Shown piece after piece: positions 1 through 7,900 of a stretch of DNA of 9,015 nt. The stretch comes from Clostridia bacterium (GTDB taxonomy: Bacteria; Bacillota; Clostridia; Christensenellales; Borkfalkiaceae): assembly GCA_017421905.1 (NCBI GenBank), contig JAFOHH010000146.1, positions 1 to 9,015 on the forward strand, in the 5' to 3' direction. Below the pieces are notes generated by a model that was not told the origin of the DNA, made no database searches, and saw nothing but the letters and a program-made list of their open reading frames with translations. The translations under genes were made by a program, and so were the position numbers. Every line of letters starts with the position of its first letter. Positions within the stretch are counted from its first letter, which is position 1.

Positions 1-116
1 GGTTTTGTCGTTTTAATAAAGTCTTTTAGTCCTTGAACTTCGCCCTCGGTCAGCGTATCAGTATTTTTGAATATATGAAAGGACTTTCGTTTGAATATTT
101 GCTTGTAGTAATCCAT
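1..116 (-). CDS. Nitroreductase-family protein, N-terminal fragment (cut by window edge)
   Basis: Only the first 38 codons are visible; the gene continues beyond base 1. The protein begins MDYYKQIFKRKSFHIFKN, followed by an acidic stretch and a helix ending near LKDFIKTTK. From memory, the pattern of MxYYxxIFKRKSFH followed by an acidic helix resembles the start of nitroreductase-like flavoproteins in Clostridia, where the RKS stretch contributes to FMN phosphate binding. That assignment is inference from a short N-terminus, with no catalytic region in view. The start is the ATG at 116-114. A GGAG lies only 3 nt upstream, which is tighter than usual. An in-frame TTG further upstream has no ribosome binding site. 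The gene has its own promoter and lies downstream of the rpsI terminator, so it is probably a separate transcription unit. Confidence 0.5.
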   Translation of the reverse strand, partial: MDYYKQIFKRKSFHIFKNTDTLTEGEVQGLKDFIKTTK

Positions 117-153
117 TTTCTCTCCGTCCAATTCAAGTTTATCTATTAGTTGT

Positions 154-182
154 ATTATACCATAAAAACGGTGAAAAGTAAA
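154..182 (-). promoter_or_regulatory. Sigma-A promoter for the left-edge nitroreductase-like gene
   Basis: On the minus strand there is a -35 TTTACT (182-177), a 17-nt spacer and a consensus -10 TATAAT (159-154). The -10 is preceded by TGG, which gives an extended -10. Transcription would start near 147, about 30 nt before the ATG at 116. Consensus match and spacing are good; activity is inferred. Confidence 0.75.
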
Positions 183-215
183 TAGGACGGCTCAATTCTT
201 TACAAATTGAACACA

Positions 216-249
216 ATACAAAAACGGCACCCACAAACGTGGATGCCGT
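216..249 (-). terminator. Intrinsic terminator after rpsI
   Basis: The minus-strand RNA folds into an 11-bp stem: ACGGCA, one U-G wobble and CCAC pair across a GUUU loop. A run of U residues and UUUUGUA follow directly. The wobble pair forms only in the minus-strand transcript (it would be C-A in the other sense), which supports termination of the rplM-rpsI transcript. It lies about 30 nt past the rpsI stop. Some plus-strand activity is possible because AATTTTTG follows on that side. Confidence 0.85.
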
Positions 250-279
250 AATTTTTGTAATAGAGCCGAAAAGCGGCAA

Positions 280-690
280 TTATCTCTTGGAGAATTGGGG
301 TGCTCTTCTTGCTGCCTTTAAGCCGTACTTCTTTCTTTCCTTCATTCTGGGGTCTCTCGTTAAGAAACCAGCCTTTTTCAAGGTGGTGCGAAGTTCGGGT
401 TCTGCTTGCAATAATGCGTTGGAAATACCGTGGCGGATTGCGCCTGCTTGACCGGTATAGCCACCGCCAACAACGTTAGCAACAACGTCGTATTTTGCAG
501 CGGTATCGGTAAGTTCACCGGGTTGACGAACGATAAGCTTTAAGGTTTCAAGACCAAAATATTCGTCGATGGTGCGTTTATTGATAACGATAGCACCGGT
601 GCCGCCGGGAATAAGGCGTACTCTTGCAACAGCCTTCTTTCTTCTGCCGGTACCGAAATACTGGATCTTCTTTTTCGTAGCTTTAGCCAT
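280..690 (-). CDS. rpsI: 30S ribosomal protein S9
   Basis: S9 is a small-subunit protein whose basic C-terminal tail reaches the ribosomal P site. The 136-residue ORF is full length for the family. It begins [20 protein letters not shown], carries the S9 signature GGGxxGQxxAIRxGI at about residues 75-89, and ends in the basic tail [16 protein letters not shown] (121-136), whose final Lys-Arg is characteristic. The ATG lies 13 nt after the rplM stop, and an AGAGG about 9 nt upstream overlaps that stop region, so the two genes are co-transcribed and probably translationally linked. An intrinsic terminator follows. L13-S9 pairing is conserved across bacteria. Nothing is unusual here. Confidence 0.98.
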   Translation of the reverse strand: MAKATKKKIQYFGTGRRKKAVARVRLIPGGTGAIVINKRTIDEYFGLETLKLIVRQPGELTDTAAKYDVVANVVGGGYTGQAGAIRHGISNALLQAEPELRTTLKKAGFLTRDPRMKERKKYGLKAARRAPQFSKR

Positions 691-703
691 AACTTTCTAC
701 CTC

Positions 704-1135
704 TTAGTCGAATTTGAGTACTTCGGGCTTTTGAGCTGCTTGGTTATGTTCAGCACCCTTGTATACTCTGAGTTTTTTGATCATCGCTCTGCCAAGGCTG
801 TTTTTGGGAAGCATGCCTTTAACTGCTTCGTATACAGCGAGGTCGGACTTTTCTGCAAGCATTTTGGTGTATGCGATTTGCTTTAAGCCGCCGATGTAAC
901 CGGTGTGATAGGTATAAAGCTTTTGTTCTGCCTTTTTGCCGGTAAGAACAACTTTGTCGGTATTGATGATGATTACGTGATCGCCCGTGTCTACGTTCGG
1001 CGTGTAGGTGGGTTTGTGTTTTCCGCGAAGAACGGATGCTACGCGGCTTGCCAATCTACCGAGAGGCATACCCGTTGCGTCAACAACGTACCACTTTCTT
1101 TCTACCGTCTGGGCGTTTGCCATGTAGGTATTCAT
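704..1135 (-). CDS. rplM: 50S ribosomal protein L13
   Basis: L13 is an early-assembly large-subunit protein. The 143-residue product has the typical Firmicutes start [20 protein letters not shown], the GRLAS element (26-30), the [15 protein letters not shown] core (44-58) and the [11 protein letters not shown] signature region (108-118). It ends KPEVLKFD. The chosen ATG at 1135 has a strong AAGGAG placed 8 nt upstream. The internal Met5 has no comparable ribosome binding site, and the MxxYMANA extension is normal in clostridia. The gene is first in the rplM-rpsI unit and has its own promoter and an 85-nt leader. Translational autoregulation of the operon by L13 is likely, as in other Firmicutes. 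Confidence 0.98.
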   Translation of the reverse strand: MNTYMANAQTVERKWYVVDATGMPLGRLASRVASVLRGKHKPTYTPNVDTGDHVIIINTDKVVLTGKKAEQKLYTYHTGYIGGLKQIAYTKMLAEKSDLAVYEAVKGMLPKNSLGRAMIKKLRVYKGAEHNQAAQKPEVLKFD

Positions 1136-1220
1136 AGGTGTATCTCCTTAAAAATTCAATTCTACTTTAGCCGTAAAACCGAAAAACAGAGGGCTAAATC
1201 CGCCTTTCCTCATTACGCGC
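1136..1220 (-). promoter_or_regulatory. Candidate ribosomal-protein leader of rplM-rpsI
   Basis: The 5' untranslated region between the predicted start site (about 1220) and the rplM ATG can form a 7-bp hairpin. The RNA segment UUUAGCC (1198-1192) pairs with GGCUAAA (1172-1166) across a 19-nt loop. The GCC arm can instead pair with an upstream GGC (1204-1202), supported by GAG/CTC pairing (1211-1209 with 1191-1189), so two folds are mutually exclusive. L13 leaders are an established class in Firmicutes. I see the stems directly, but the match to that class is inferred and was not checked against a covariance model. Confidence 0.5.
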
Positions 1221-1226
1221 CTATCT

Positions 1227-1255
1227 ATTTTACATGCTTTTATCTTTTCTGTCAA
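1227..1255 (-). promoter_or_regulatory. Strong sigma-A promoter for rplM-rpsI
   Basis: On the minus strand there is a perfect -35 TTGACA (1255-1250), a 17-nt spacer and a -10 TAAAAT (1232-1227, 5 of 6 matches). The predicted start is near 1220. This separates the ribosomal protein pair from the upstream ECF-truA operon, although read-through from truA remains possible because no convincing terminator lies between them. Confidence 0.85.
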
Positions 1256-1263
1256 GCAAATTA

Positions 1264-1308
1264 CACGCCATTTTTTGGTTTTTTTCATAATTTTGCCAAA
1301 AAAACGTG
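1264..1308. repeat. AT-rich imperfect inverted repeat after truA
   Basis: CACG (1264-1267) plus TTTTTTGG (1271-1278) can pair with CCAAAAAA and CGTG (1296-1308), with a 3-nt bulge against one base. It lies just past the truA stop. The stem is mostly A-U and has no following U-run in the minus-strand RNA, so it is at best a weak terminator or 3'-end stabiliser. It lies only about 10 bp upstream of the rplM -35 element, where it could also affect promoter structure. Confidence 0.25.
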
Positions 1309-1318
1309 CTTTTTACCC

Positions 1319-2125
1319 TTATTTTATTTCGTATACTACGGAAAGAAGGGTAAGCCCCGCCGCGGGAGCGGTTTTTCCGAGAATCGTGCGCTTTTTTCCC
1401 TGAAAGGCCTGCTCGAATGCAGATGCGCTAAGCGTACCTTCTCCCACCGCAAGCAGCGTGCCTGCGATGATGCGCACCATATTGTATAAAAATCCGTTGC
1501 CCGTTACCGTAAGGGTAAGCGTTCCGTTAAAAACCTCGGCTTGAGGTTCTCCTACTGCGCTATCCCCCTTCGCGCTTGCCGCAGAAAAGGGAGAATAGGT
1601 GAGGGAGGCGGCGTAAATTTCCCGCACGGTGTCCTTAACCGAAGAGCCGGTGGAGGAAAATGCGGCGAAATCGTGCACGCCTACCACCGTTTGCAGCGCC
1701 GCTTGCATTGCGCTTAAATTTACGGGGCGTTTTGCCCGTGCCGCATAGCGGGATAAAAGCGGGCGCTCCGTTTCCGATAAGTAATAAGTATATTGATAGG
1801 TTTTTTGCTTTGCCGAAAAGCGCGCGTGGAAATCTTCTTTCGCTGCTTGAGAGCAAACGATTTTGATATCTTGGGGCAAGTAGCCGTTGAGCGCTTCTCT
1901 TATTTTACGGGGCGGGATGGTAAGCTGTGCATCGAAATGCGCCACCTGCGCCGCCGCGTGCACGCCTGCATCCGTTCTGCCCGAGCCCGTTACCACAGTT
2001 TGCACGCCGAACGCCGAATATATGGCGTTTTCCACCTTTTCCTGCACGGAAACACCGTTTTTTTGGCGTTGCCAGCCGCAATAATTCGTGCCGTCGTATT
2101 CAATTACCAAGCGGTATCTGCTCAT
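1319..2125 (-). CDS. truA: tRNA pseudouridine(38-40) synthase TruA
   Basis: TruA isomerises uridines 38-40 in the tRNA anticodon stem-loop. The 268-residue protein starts MSRYRLVIEYDGTNYCGWQR, matching the family N-terminus (YDGTxYxGWQ). It has the catalytic motif GSGRTDAGVHA with the nucleophile Asp52. Later family elements include the SVQEKVENA helix (26-34), the F-S-A-K-Q-K-T-Y-Q-Y strand, and GNGFLYNMVRIIAGTL near residues 212-227. The middle (about 182-198, with SAASAKGDSAVGE) is a low-complexity loop. The ATG overlaps the ecfT stop by 4 nt (ATGA), and a GGAGG inside the end of ecfT sits 6 nt upstream, so translation is coupled to ecfT. The ecfT-truA order is the usual Firmicutes arrangement. 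Confidence 0.97.
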   Translation of the reverse strand: MSRYRLVIEYDGTNYCGWQRQKNGVSVQEKVENAIYSAFGVQTVVTGSGRTDAGVHAAAQVAHFDAQLTIPPRKIREALNGYLPQDIKIVCSQAAKEDFHARFSAKQKTYQYTYYLSETERPLLSRYAARAKRPVNLSAMQAALQTVVGVHDFAAFSSTGSSVKDTVREIYAASLTYSPFSAASAKGDSAVGEPQAEVFNGTLTLTVTGNGFLYNMVRIIAGTLLAVGEGTLSASAFEQAFQGKKRTILGKTAPAAGLTLLSVVYEIK

Positions 2126-2934
2126 AACAAGCCTCCGAACAGGCGAGAAAGATATACCACGGCAAACGTTGCCGCCGCTACGAAGAGGGTTGCGACGAGA
2201 TCGCGCCAGGAAAGGCGTAATTTTTTATATTTGGTGCGGTTTTTACTACCGCTGTAACAGCGCGCGTCCATAGCGTCGCCCAGCTCGTCCGCCCTTCTGA
2301 AAGCGGAAAATAGCAAGGGGATAAGCACGGGAAGCATAGCCTTTGCACGGTGCAATAGACCGCCCGATTCAAAATCTGCCCCACGTGCCTTTTGGGCGCG
2401 AATAATGCGGTCGGTTTCCTCCGTTAAGGTGGGAATAAAGCGCAACGCAATGCTCATAATTAAAGCGAGCTCGTGCACGGGGAATTTAATTTTTTTGAGG
2501 GGCGAAAGTAAACTTTCGATGCCGTCGGTAAGCGATACGGGGGTGGTAGTTAGCGTGAGGAGGGACGTACCCATAACGAGAAGGGAAAGCCTTAGCGCCA
2601 TAAACACCGAATAGTATACCGCTTGATCGTAAATTTTAATGAAGTGCCATTGAAAGAGAATTTCTCCCTTTCCGTAGAAAAACAAATTGAGAAGAGCGGT
2701 AAAAATAACGAGGAATAAAATGCCGCGAATGCTTTTCAAAACGAGGCGCAGCGGCACGCGGGAAAACGCCACGATGCAAACGAGCAGAGCCCCCGCCGCC
2801 ATAAAGGCGTAAAAATTCTTTGCCAAAAAAATGAGTACGACGTACGCAATCATCAATAAAATTTTAATGCGCGCGTCTAAATTGTGTACGAAAGAGGACG
2901 TGGGATAATACTGTCCGAAGGATACTTCTCGCAT
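2122..2934 (-). CDS. ecfT: Energy-coupling factor transporter transmembrane protein EcfT
   Basis: EcfT is the membrane scaffold that links the EcfA ATPases to interchangeable substrate-binding S components for vitamin or metal uptake. The 270-residue product (from MREVSFGQYYP) shows hydrophobic segments at roughly 24-38, 41-58, 70-85, 105-128 and 243-264. The long coupling helices carry the two expected short arginine motifs, ARG (183-185, in RAQKARGADF) and ARC (224-226, in AMDARCYSG). The second has Cys where Gly is common. A longer reading from an ATG at 2949 is unlikely because the GGAGG falls after that ATG. The GGAGG is 4 nt before the ATG at 2937 and 7 nt before the ATG at 2934; I chose the latter, though 2937 is possible. 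The gene is translationally coupled to ecfA2 at the shared TGATG. Confidence 0.95.
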   Translation of the reverse strand: MREVSFGQYYPTSSFVHNLDARIKILLMIAYVVLIFLAKNFYAFMAAGALLVCIVAFSRVPLRLVLKSIRGILFLVIFTALLNLFFYGKGEILFQWHFIKIYDQAVYYSVFMALRLSLLVMGTSLLTLTTTPVSLTDGIESLLSPLKKIKFPVHELALIMSIALRFIPTLTEETDRIIRAQKARGADFESGGLLHRAKAMLPVLIPLLFSAFRRADELGDAMDARCYSGSKNRTKYKKLRLSWRDLVATLFVAAATFAVVYLSRLFGGLL

Positions 2935-3962
2935 CATTCCACCTCCCATTTGCGCTTTTTATCAAAGCCGCCGCCAAGGTAGCAAGCCGCCGTTTTTTGA
3001 ATAAAATCATCTTCCGTCAAATCGGAAGAAAGGGTTATCCCCTGCTGTTTGAGAGCCGCCGTCAGTTTGGCAGAAAGGGGTACGTCCAGCCCTGTTTGGG
3101 TGAGTAAATCGGCGCGCGTAAACACCTCGGTTGCGCTACCGACGAGGGCTACCGTGCCTTGATCGAACACGGCTACGTGGGTGCAATGCTCGGCAACGTC
3201 GTCCATATCGTGCGAAACGATAACGACGGTAGAGCAAACCTTGCCGTGCAGGGTATGAAGGAGATCGAAAAGCTGTGCTTTGCCTTCGGGATCGAGGCCG
3301 GCAACGGGTTCGTCTAAAACGAGAACGTCGGGCTTGGCAACGAGTACGCCCGCAATAGCAACGCGGCGTTTTTGTCCGCCCGAAAGATCAAAGGGCGATT
3401 TGTGGCGGTAGGCTTCGTAATCCAAGCCTACGTATTCCATTGCCGAACGCACGGCGGATGCCACCTCTTCTTCCGTAGGAAGAACGAAGGATGCGTCTTG
3501 CTTTTTCTTTTTGGCGGAAAAATTGCGAAGAGCAAAGGCAACGTCCTCTTCTACCGTTTCGGCAAAGAGCTGGTATTCGGGGTACTGAAACACCATACCC
3601 ACTCGCTCGCGCACGGCGATACGGTCCTTTTTTAGCTGCTTTTTATCGCAAGGAAGGGTGGCTACGGCGCGTTCGTACGCCTGCTCGCCCATCTCCTTTT
3701 TTCGAGACTTTAACGCCTTTTTCTTCGCCTTGCGTTCCTTGAGGTTATACAGCGTAACGTCGCCGATTTGCACCTCCCCGCCCTGCACGTCCGTAAGTCC
3801 GTTTAGGTGGGAAACGAAGGTGGATTTTCCGCTACCCGTATGCCCGATAATGCCGAAAAAAGAGCCTTCCGGGATATCGAGGGTAACGTTTTTAAGCGCT
3901 TCGGAAGCAAAGGCAGAGCGCGGATTGTAAGTAAAATTTAATTGTTTTGTGCTAACGCGCAT
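2934..3962 (-). CDS. ecfA2: Energy-coupling factor transporter ATPase EcfA2, with lysine-rich insertions
   Basis: This is an ABC-type ATPase that pairs with EcfA1 to energise EcfT and the S components on the cytoplasmic face. Motifs seen: Walker A GHTGSGKST (40-48), Q-loop MVFQYPEYQLF (Gln126; the YPEYQLF form is typical of EcfA2), signature LSGGQKRR (193-200), Walker B VLVLDEP (213-219), D-loop AGLDPEG (221-227) and switch His251. At 342 residues it is clearly longer than the roughly 280-290 usual for EcfA2. A highly charged stretch at about 74-117, rich in Lys, Arg and Glu, lies between Walker A and the Q-loop. A second, smaller one (about 149-166, starting SAKKKKQD) follows the Q-loop region. 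Reading frame and motifs are intact, so these look like real insertions rather than errors. The gene overlaps ecfA1 by 25 nt, and a GGAGG lies 4 nt before the ATG. Confidence 0.96.
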   Translation of the reverse strand: MRVSTKQLNFTYNPRSAFASEALKNVTLDIPEGSFFGIIGHTGSGKSTFVSHLNGLTDVQGGEVQIGDVTLYNLKERKAKKKALKSRKKEMGEQAYERAVATLPCDKKQLKKDRIAVRERVGMVFQYPEYQLFAETVEEDVAFALRNFSAKKKKQDASFVLPTEEEVASAVRSAMEYVGLDYEAYRHKSPFDLSGGQKRRVAIAGVLVAKPDVLVLDEPVAGLDPEGKAQLFDLLHTLHGKVCSTVVIVSHDMDDVAEHCTHVAVFDQGTVALVGSATEVFTRADLLTQTGLDVPLSAKLTAALKQQGITLSSDLTEDDFIQKTAACYLGGGFDKKRKWEVE

Positions 3963-4771
3963 AACGCCTCCGTAAGCTGCTGTTCCGTAAGGATGGTATT
4001 GGGAAGAGGTACGCCTGCCTTTTGCAGTTTTTCGGCGTAGATAGCCGCGCGGGGCAGCTTTAAACCGAGGGCGCGCAGTTTGTCCCTATCGGCAAACACC
4101 TCTTCGGGCGTACCGCTAAGGGCAATTTTGCCTTGATCGGCAACGAGCACGCGGTCGCAATCTACCGCCTCTTCCATATAGTGCGTGATAAGGAGAACGG
4201 TCATCCCCTTTTCTTTATTGAGCTTTTTTGCCGTTTCTACTACCTCTTTTCTCCCTTTGGGGTCGAGCATGGCGGTAGATTCGTCTAAAATTAAAATTTC
4301 CGGCTGCAAGGAAAGAACGCCCGCAATGGCAACGCGCTGTTTTTGCCCGCCTGAAAGACGGGAAACGGCGGTGTGGCGATATTTTTGCATGCCAACGGCG
4401 TTAAGCGCAAAATCGATACGCTCGCCGATTTCCTCGCGCGGGACGCCGATGTTTTCCGGGCCGAAGGCTACGTCGTCCTCTACGATGGTGGCAACCGTTT
4501 GGTTATCGGGGTTTTGGAATACCATTCCCGCCTTTTTGCGAATGGCAAACTCGTTTTCTTCTGCCGACGCATCCATACCGAGCACGGTAACCCTTCCGCT
4601 TTTTGGAGTAAGCAAGCAGTTAATGAGCTTTGCCGCCGTAGATTTGCCGCTGCCGTTTCTACCCAAAATGGCGGTAAACGACCCTTGCTCTACGGCAAAG
4701 GACATACCGCATACGACGGGGCGGTTTTCTTCGTATTCAAAGGTAACGTTTTCGAATAAAATGGCCTCCAT
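3938..4771 (-). CDS. ecfA1: Energy-coupling factor transporter ATPase EcfA1
   Basis: This is the partner ATPase of EcfA2 in the shared (group II) ECF module. The 277-residue protein is of normal length and has every ABC motif: Walker A GRNGSGKST (37-45), Q-loop MVFQNPDNQ (Gln86; the NPDNQ form is typical of EcfA1), signature LSGGQKQR (139-146), Walker B ILILDEST (159-166) with catalytic Glu164, and switch His197. The DEST rather than DEPT/DEPV ending of Walker B is common in EcfA1. The ATG at 4771 has AAGGAG placed 6 nt upstream. It is the first gene of ecfA1-ecfA2-ecfT-truA, with a promoter 29 nt upstream. No S-component gene is in the window, so the substrate cannot be stated; the module probably serves several S proteins encoded elsewhere. 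Confidence 0.97.
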   Translation of the reverse strand: MEAILFENVTFEYEENRPVVCGMSFAVEQGSFTAILGRNGSGKSTAAKLINCLLTPKSGRVTVLGMDASAEENEFAIRKKAGMVFQNPDNQTVATIVEDDVAFGPENIGVPREEIGERIDFALNAVGMQKYRHTAVSRLSGGQKQRVAIAGVLSLQPEILILDESTAMLDPKGRKEVVETAKKLNKEKGMTVLLITHYMEEAVDCDRVLVADQGKIALSGTPEEVFADRDKLRALGLKLPRAAIYAEKLQKAGVPLPNTILTEQQLTEALCALAQNN

Positions 4772-4799
4772 AAACTGCTCCTTTTCTCATTTGTATCAA

Positions 4800-4828
4800 A
4801 TTATACCATTTTCTTCTTCATTTTACAA
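4800..4828 (-). promoter_or_regulatory. Promoter of the ecfA1-ecfA2-ecfT-truA operon
   Basis: On the minus strand there is a -35 TTGTAA (4828-4823, 4 of 6 matches), a 17-nt spacer and a consensus -10 TATAAT (4805-4800) with an extended TGG before it. The start site would be near 4793, giving a leader of about 20 nt and little room for a riboswitch. Confidence 0.8.
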
Positions 4829-4868
4829 TTAAATAAAGGGGAGATGTGCAAAAATTCTCGTTTTTTTA

Positions 4869-4897
4869 TTGACTTGTGGCAAGTTTTGGTTTATAAT
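4869..4897 (+). promoter_or_regulatory. Promoter of nifJ
   Basis: The sequence shows -35 TTGACT (4869-4874), a 17-nt spacer and a perfect -10 TATAAT (4892-4897). A small perfect dyad, ACTTG-TGG-CAAGT (4872-4884), overlaps the 3' half of the -35 and the spacer. Start is predicted near 4904. This near-consensus promoter fits the heavy expression expected of this gene and is divergent from the ecf promoter. Confidence 0.85.
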
Positions 4898-4906
4898 AAG
4901 AAGGAT

Positions 4907-4929
4907 GTGAAATAATAATTCCCTTTCAC
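4907..4929 (+). promoter_or_regulatory. Inverted repeat at the nifJ transcription start (possible operator)
   Basis: GTGAAA (4907-4912) and TTTCAC (4924-4929) form a perfect 6-bp dyad with an 11-nt AT-rich centre. It begins about 10 nt after the -10, so it covers the first transcribed bases. It could be a repressor site or a short 5'-UTR hairpin. The half-sites resemble GTGAAA/TTTCAC-type redox-regulator sites such as Rex, but the spacing is wider than the usual Rex box, so no regulator is assigned. Confidence 0.35.
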
Positions 4930-4964
4930 GGAACGAAAATATTTTTACGGAGGTTTTTTTATCT

Positions 4965-7900
4965 ATGAAAAAGATGACTATTGACGGCAACACCGCTGCC
5001 AGCCACGTAGCCTATGCCTTTTCGGAAGTAGCGGCAATGTACCCGATTACCCCTTCTTCTCCCATGGCTGAAGTTGCGGACGAATGGGCGACTGCCGGCA
5101 GAACCAACATGTTTGGCGAAAAGCTTCGTCTTGCAGAAATGCAATCGGAAGCAGGCGCAGCAGGCGCAGTTCACGGTTCGCTCGTTTCGGGCGCACTTAC
5201 CTGCACCTACACCGCAAGCCAAGGTCTTTTATTAATGATCCCCAACATGTACAAAATTGCAGGTGAGCTTCTCCCCACCGTTTTCCACGTAAGCGCAAGA
5301 TGCGTTGCATCTCACGCTCTTAACATTTTCGGTGACCACTCCGACGTTATGGCTTGCCGCCAAACGGGCTTTGCAATGATTGCAAGTAACTCCGTTCAAG
5401 AAGCAATCGACCTCGGCTTAGTTTCTCATCTTGCAACCTTAAAGTCGAAAGTTCCCTTCCTCCACTTCTTCGATGGTTTTAGAACCAGCCACGAGGTTTC
5501 TAAAGTAGACGTAATTGAATACGACGAAATGAAGAAGCTCGTTGACATGAAGGATATTGAAGATTTCCGCAGCCGCGCGCTCAACCCCGAACACCCCATT
5601 CAAAGAGGTACGGCACAAAACGGCGATATCTTCTTCCAAAACAGAGAAACCTGCAACAAGTATTATAACGCTACGCCCGCTATCGTTCAAAAGATGATGG
5701 ACAAGGTAAGCAAGCTTACCGGCAGAACGTACAACCTCTTCGACTACGTTGGTGCACCCGACGCTAAGCGCGTTGTCGTTATGATGGGTAGCGGCGCTGA
5801 AGCTATGGAAGAAACCATCGTTAAGATGAACAAGCACGGCGCTAAGGTTGGTATGATTAAGGTTAGATTGTACCGTCCGTTTGCAACCGAAGCTTTCTTA
5901 AAGGCTATCCCCACCACTTGTAAGAAGATGGCTGTTCTTGATAGAACCAAAGAACCCGGCGCACTTGGCGAACCCTTGTACCTCGACGTTTGCTCTGCTC
6001 TTCTCGAAAACGGCAGAACGGATATTAAGGTTGTTGGCGGCAGATACGGCCTCGGCAGCAAGGAATTCAACCCCTCTATGTGCTATGCCGTTCTCGCAAA
6101 CCTTAAAAAGGAAAACCCGAAGAACCACTTTACCGTTGGTATTTACGACGACGTTACGAAAACTTCGCTTAACTTCTCCAAGAAATACGTTGCTGCTCCC
6201 GCAGGTACGGTAAGCTGTAAGTTCTACGGCCTTGGCTCCGACGGTACCGTTGGTGCAAACAAGAACTCCATTAAAATTATCGGCGACCACACCGATATGT
6301 ACGCTCAGGGCTACTTTGTATACGACTCTAAAAAGTCCGGCGGTATTACGATTTCCCACCTCCGTTTCGGTAAGACCCCCATTCAATCTTCTTACCTCAT
6401 CGACGCTGCGGACTTTATCGCTTGCCACAACCCCTCTTACGTAACCCGTTACGATATGCTTTCCGATATTAACGAAGGCGGTACGTTCCTCCTTAACTCC
6501 CACTGGAATACCTTGGAAGAATTAGAAGCAAACCTCCCCGTTAAGATGAAGCAACAAATCGCTTCGAAAAAGCTTAAGATGTACAACATCAACGCTACGG
6601 AAATTGCAGGTAAAATTGGTCTTGGCAACAGAACCAACACCATCATGCAAGCAGCGTTCTTCTATCTCAACCAAAACATTCTCCCCTATGCAGAAGCAGA
6701 AGGCTATATGAAGGCCGCTGCTAAGAAGTCCTTTGCGAAAAAGGGCGACGCAGTTATCCAAATGAACTACGCTGCTATTGATAACGCAATTGCAGGCTTG
6801 CAAGAAGTTAACTACCCCGCAAGCTGGGCAAATGCAGAAGCAGGCGCTTCTATGGTTAAGATTGCTGATAACGAATACTTCAAGAACGTCGTTCATCCCA
6901 TTATTGCACAAGAAGGCGACAAACTTCCCGTTTCCGCATTCAATGCAGACGGTAGCGTTCCCGTTGGCACGACGCAATTTGAAAAACGCGGCGTAGCCGT
7001 TAAAATTCCTAACTGGATCGTTGACAACTGTATTCAATGTAATAAGTGCGCATTCGTTTGCCCCCACGCTGCTATCCGCCCCGTACTCGTTGCAGAAGGC
7101 ACGGAAAAACCCGAAACCTTTACGACGAAGGCTGCTATCGGTAAGAAAGGCTACGAATTCCGCATGCAAGTTTCTCCGCTGGACTGCCTTGGCTGCGGCG
7201 TTTGCGTAAACGTTTGCCCCTCCAAGAACAAAGCGCTTGAAATGGTTGCACTCGACGCTATCGTTGAACCCGAAACGGTTAACTACGAATACTCCAAGAC
7301 GGTTGCAGACGTTGACACCTCTAACTTTAAGGAAACTTCGGTTAAGGGTAGCCAATTCAAACAACCCCTCTTCGAATTCTCCGGCGCATGCGCAGGCTGC
7401 GGCGAAACTCCCTACGTTAAGGTTATTACCCAAATGTTTGGCGACAGAATGCTCGTTGCAAACGCTACGGGTTGCTCCTCCATTTACGGCGGTTCTGCTC
7501 CCACCTGCCCCTACACCGTAAACAAAGACGGTCACGGTCCTGCTTGGGCTAACTCCTTGTTTGAAGACAACGCAGAATTCGGTTACGGTTACAACCTCGC
7601 TTACGGCGCAAGAAGAGCTGCACTTGCTACTCAAATTGAAAAGGCAGTAGAATTTGGTGCAGAAGGCGAAATTAAAGAAGCATTTGAAAAATGGCTTGCT
7701 AACCGCAAGGATGCTGAAATCAGCAAAGAAACCGCTGCTGTTATCAAGGCAAACATCGATGCTGCTATTGAAGGCGCTACCGGCAAATTAAAGGACGCTC
7801 TTACCTATATTAAGAAAGCAGAAGATTGCTTAATTAAGAAATCCATTTGGATCTTTGGTGGCGACGGCTGGGCATACGATATCGGTTACGGCGGTCTTGA

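Noticed and set aside
905..1489. A 194-codon plus-strand open frame spanning rplM, its promoter and the end of truA
   Set aside because: It is antisense to two certain genes and crosses the rplM promoter and leader. The translation is low-complexity and has no recognisable motif.
1793..2257. A 154-codon plus-strand frame opposite truA and ecfT
   Set aside because: It is antisense to two confident, translationally coupled genes. It is arginine-rich because of GC-skewed complement reading, and no domain is seen.
5898..6503. A 201-codon open frame antisense to nifJ, and similar frames at 5439-5837 and 7830-8387
   Set aside because: These are by-products of nifJ codon bias in the same relative antisense frame, with no domain resemblance.
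6522..7634. A 370-codon open frame antisense to nifJ
   Set aside because: It lies wholly inside nifJ, which is unambiguous. The strong codon bias of nifJ removes antisense stops, the product is Cys/Val/Asn-rich with no recognisable domain, and no ribosome binding site or promoter is evident.
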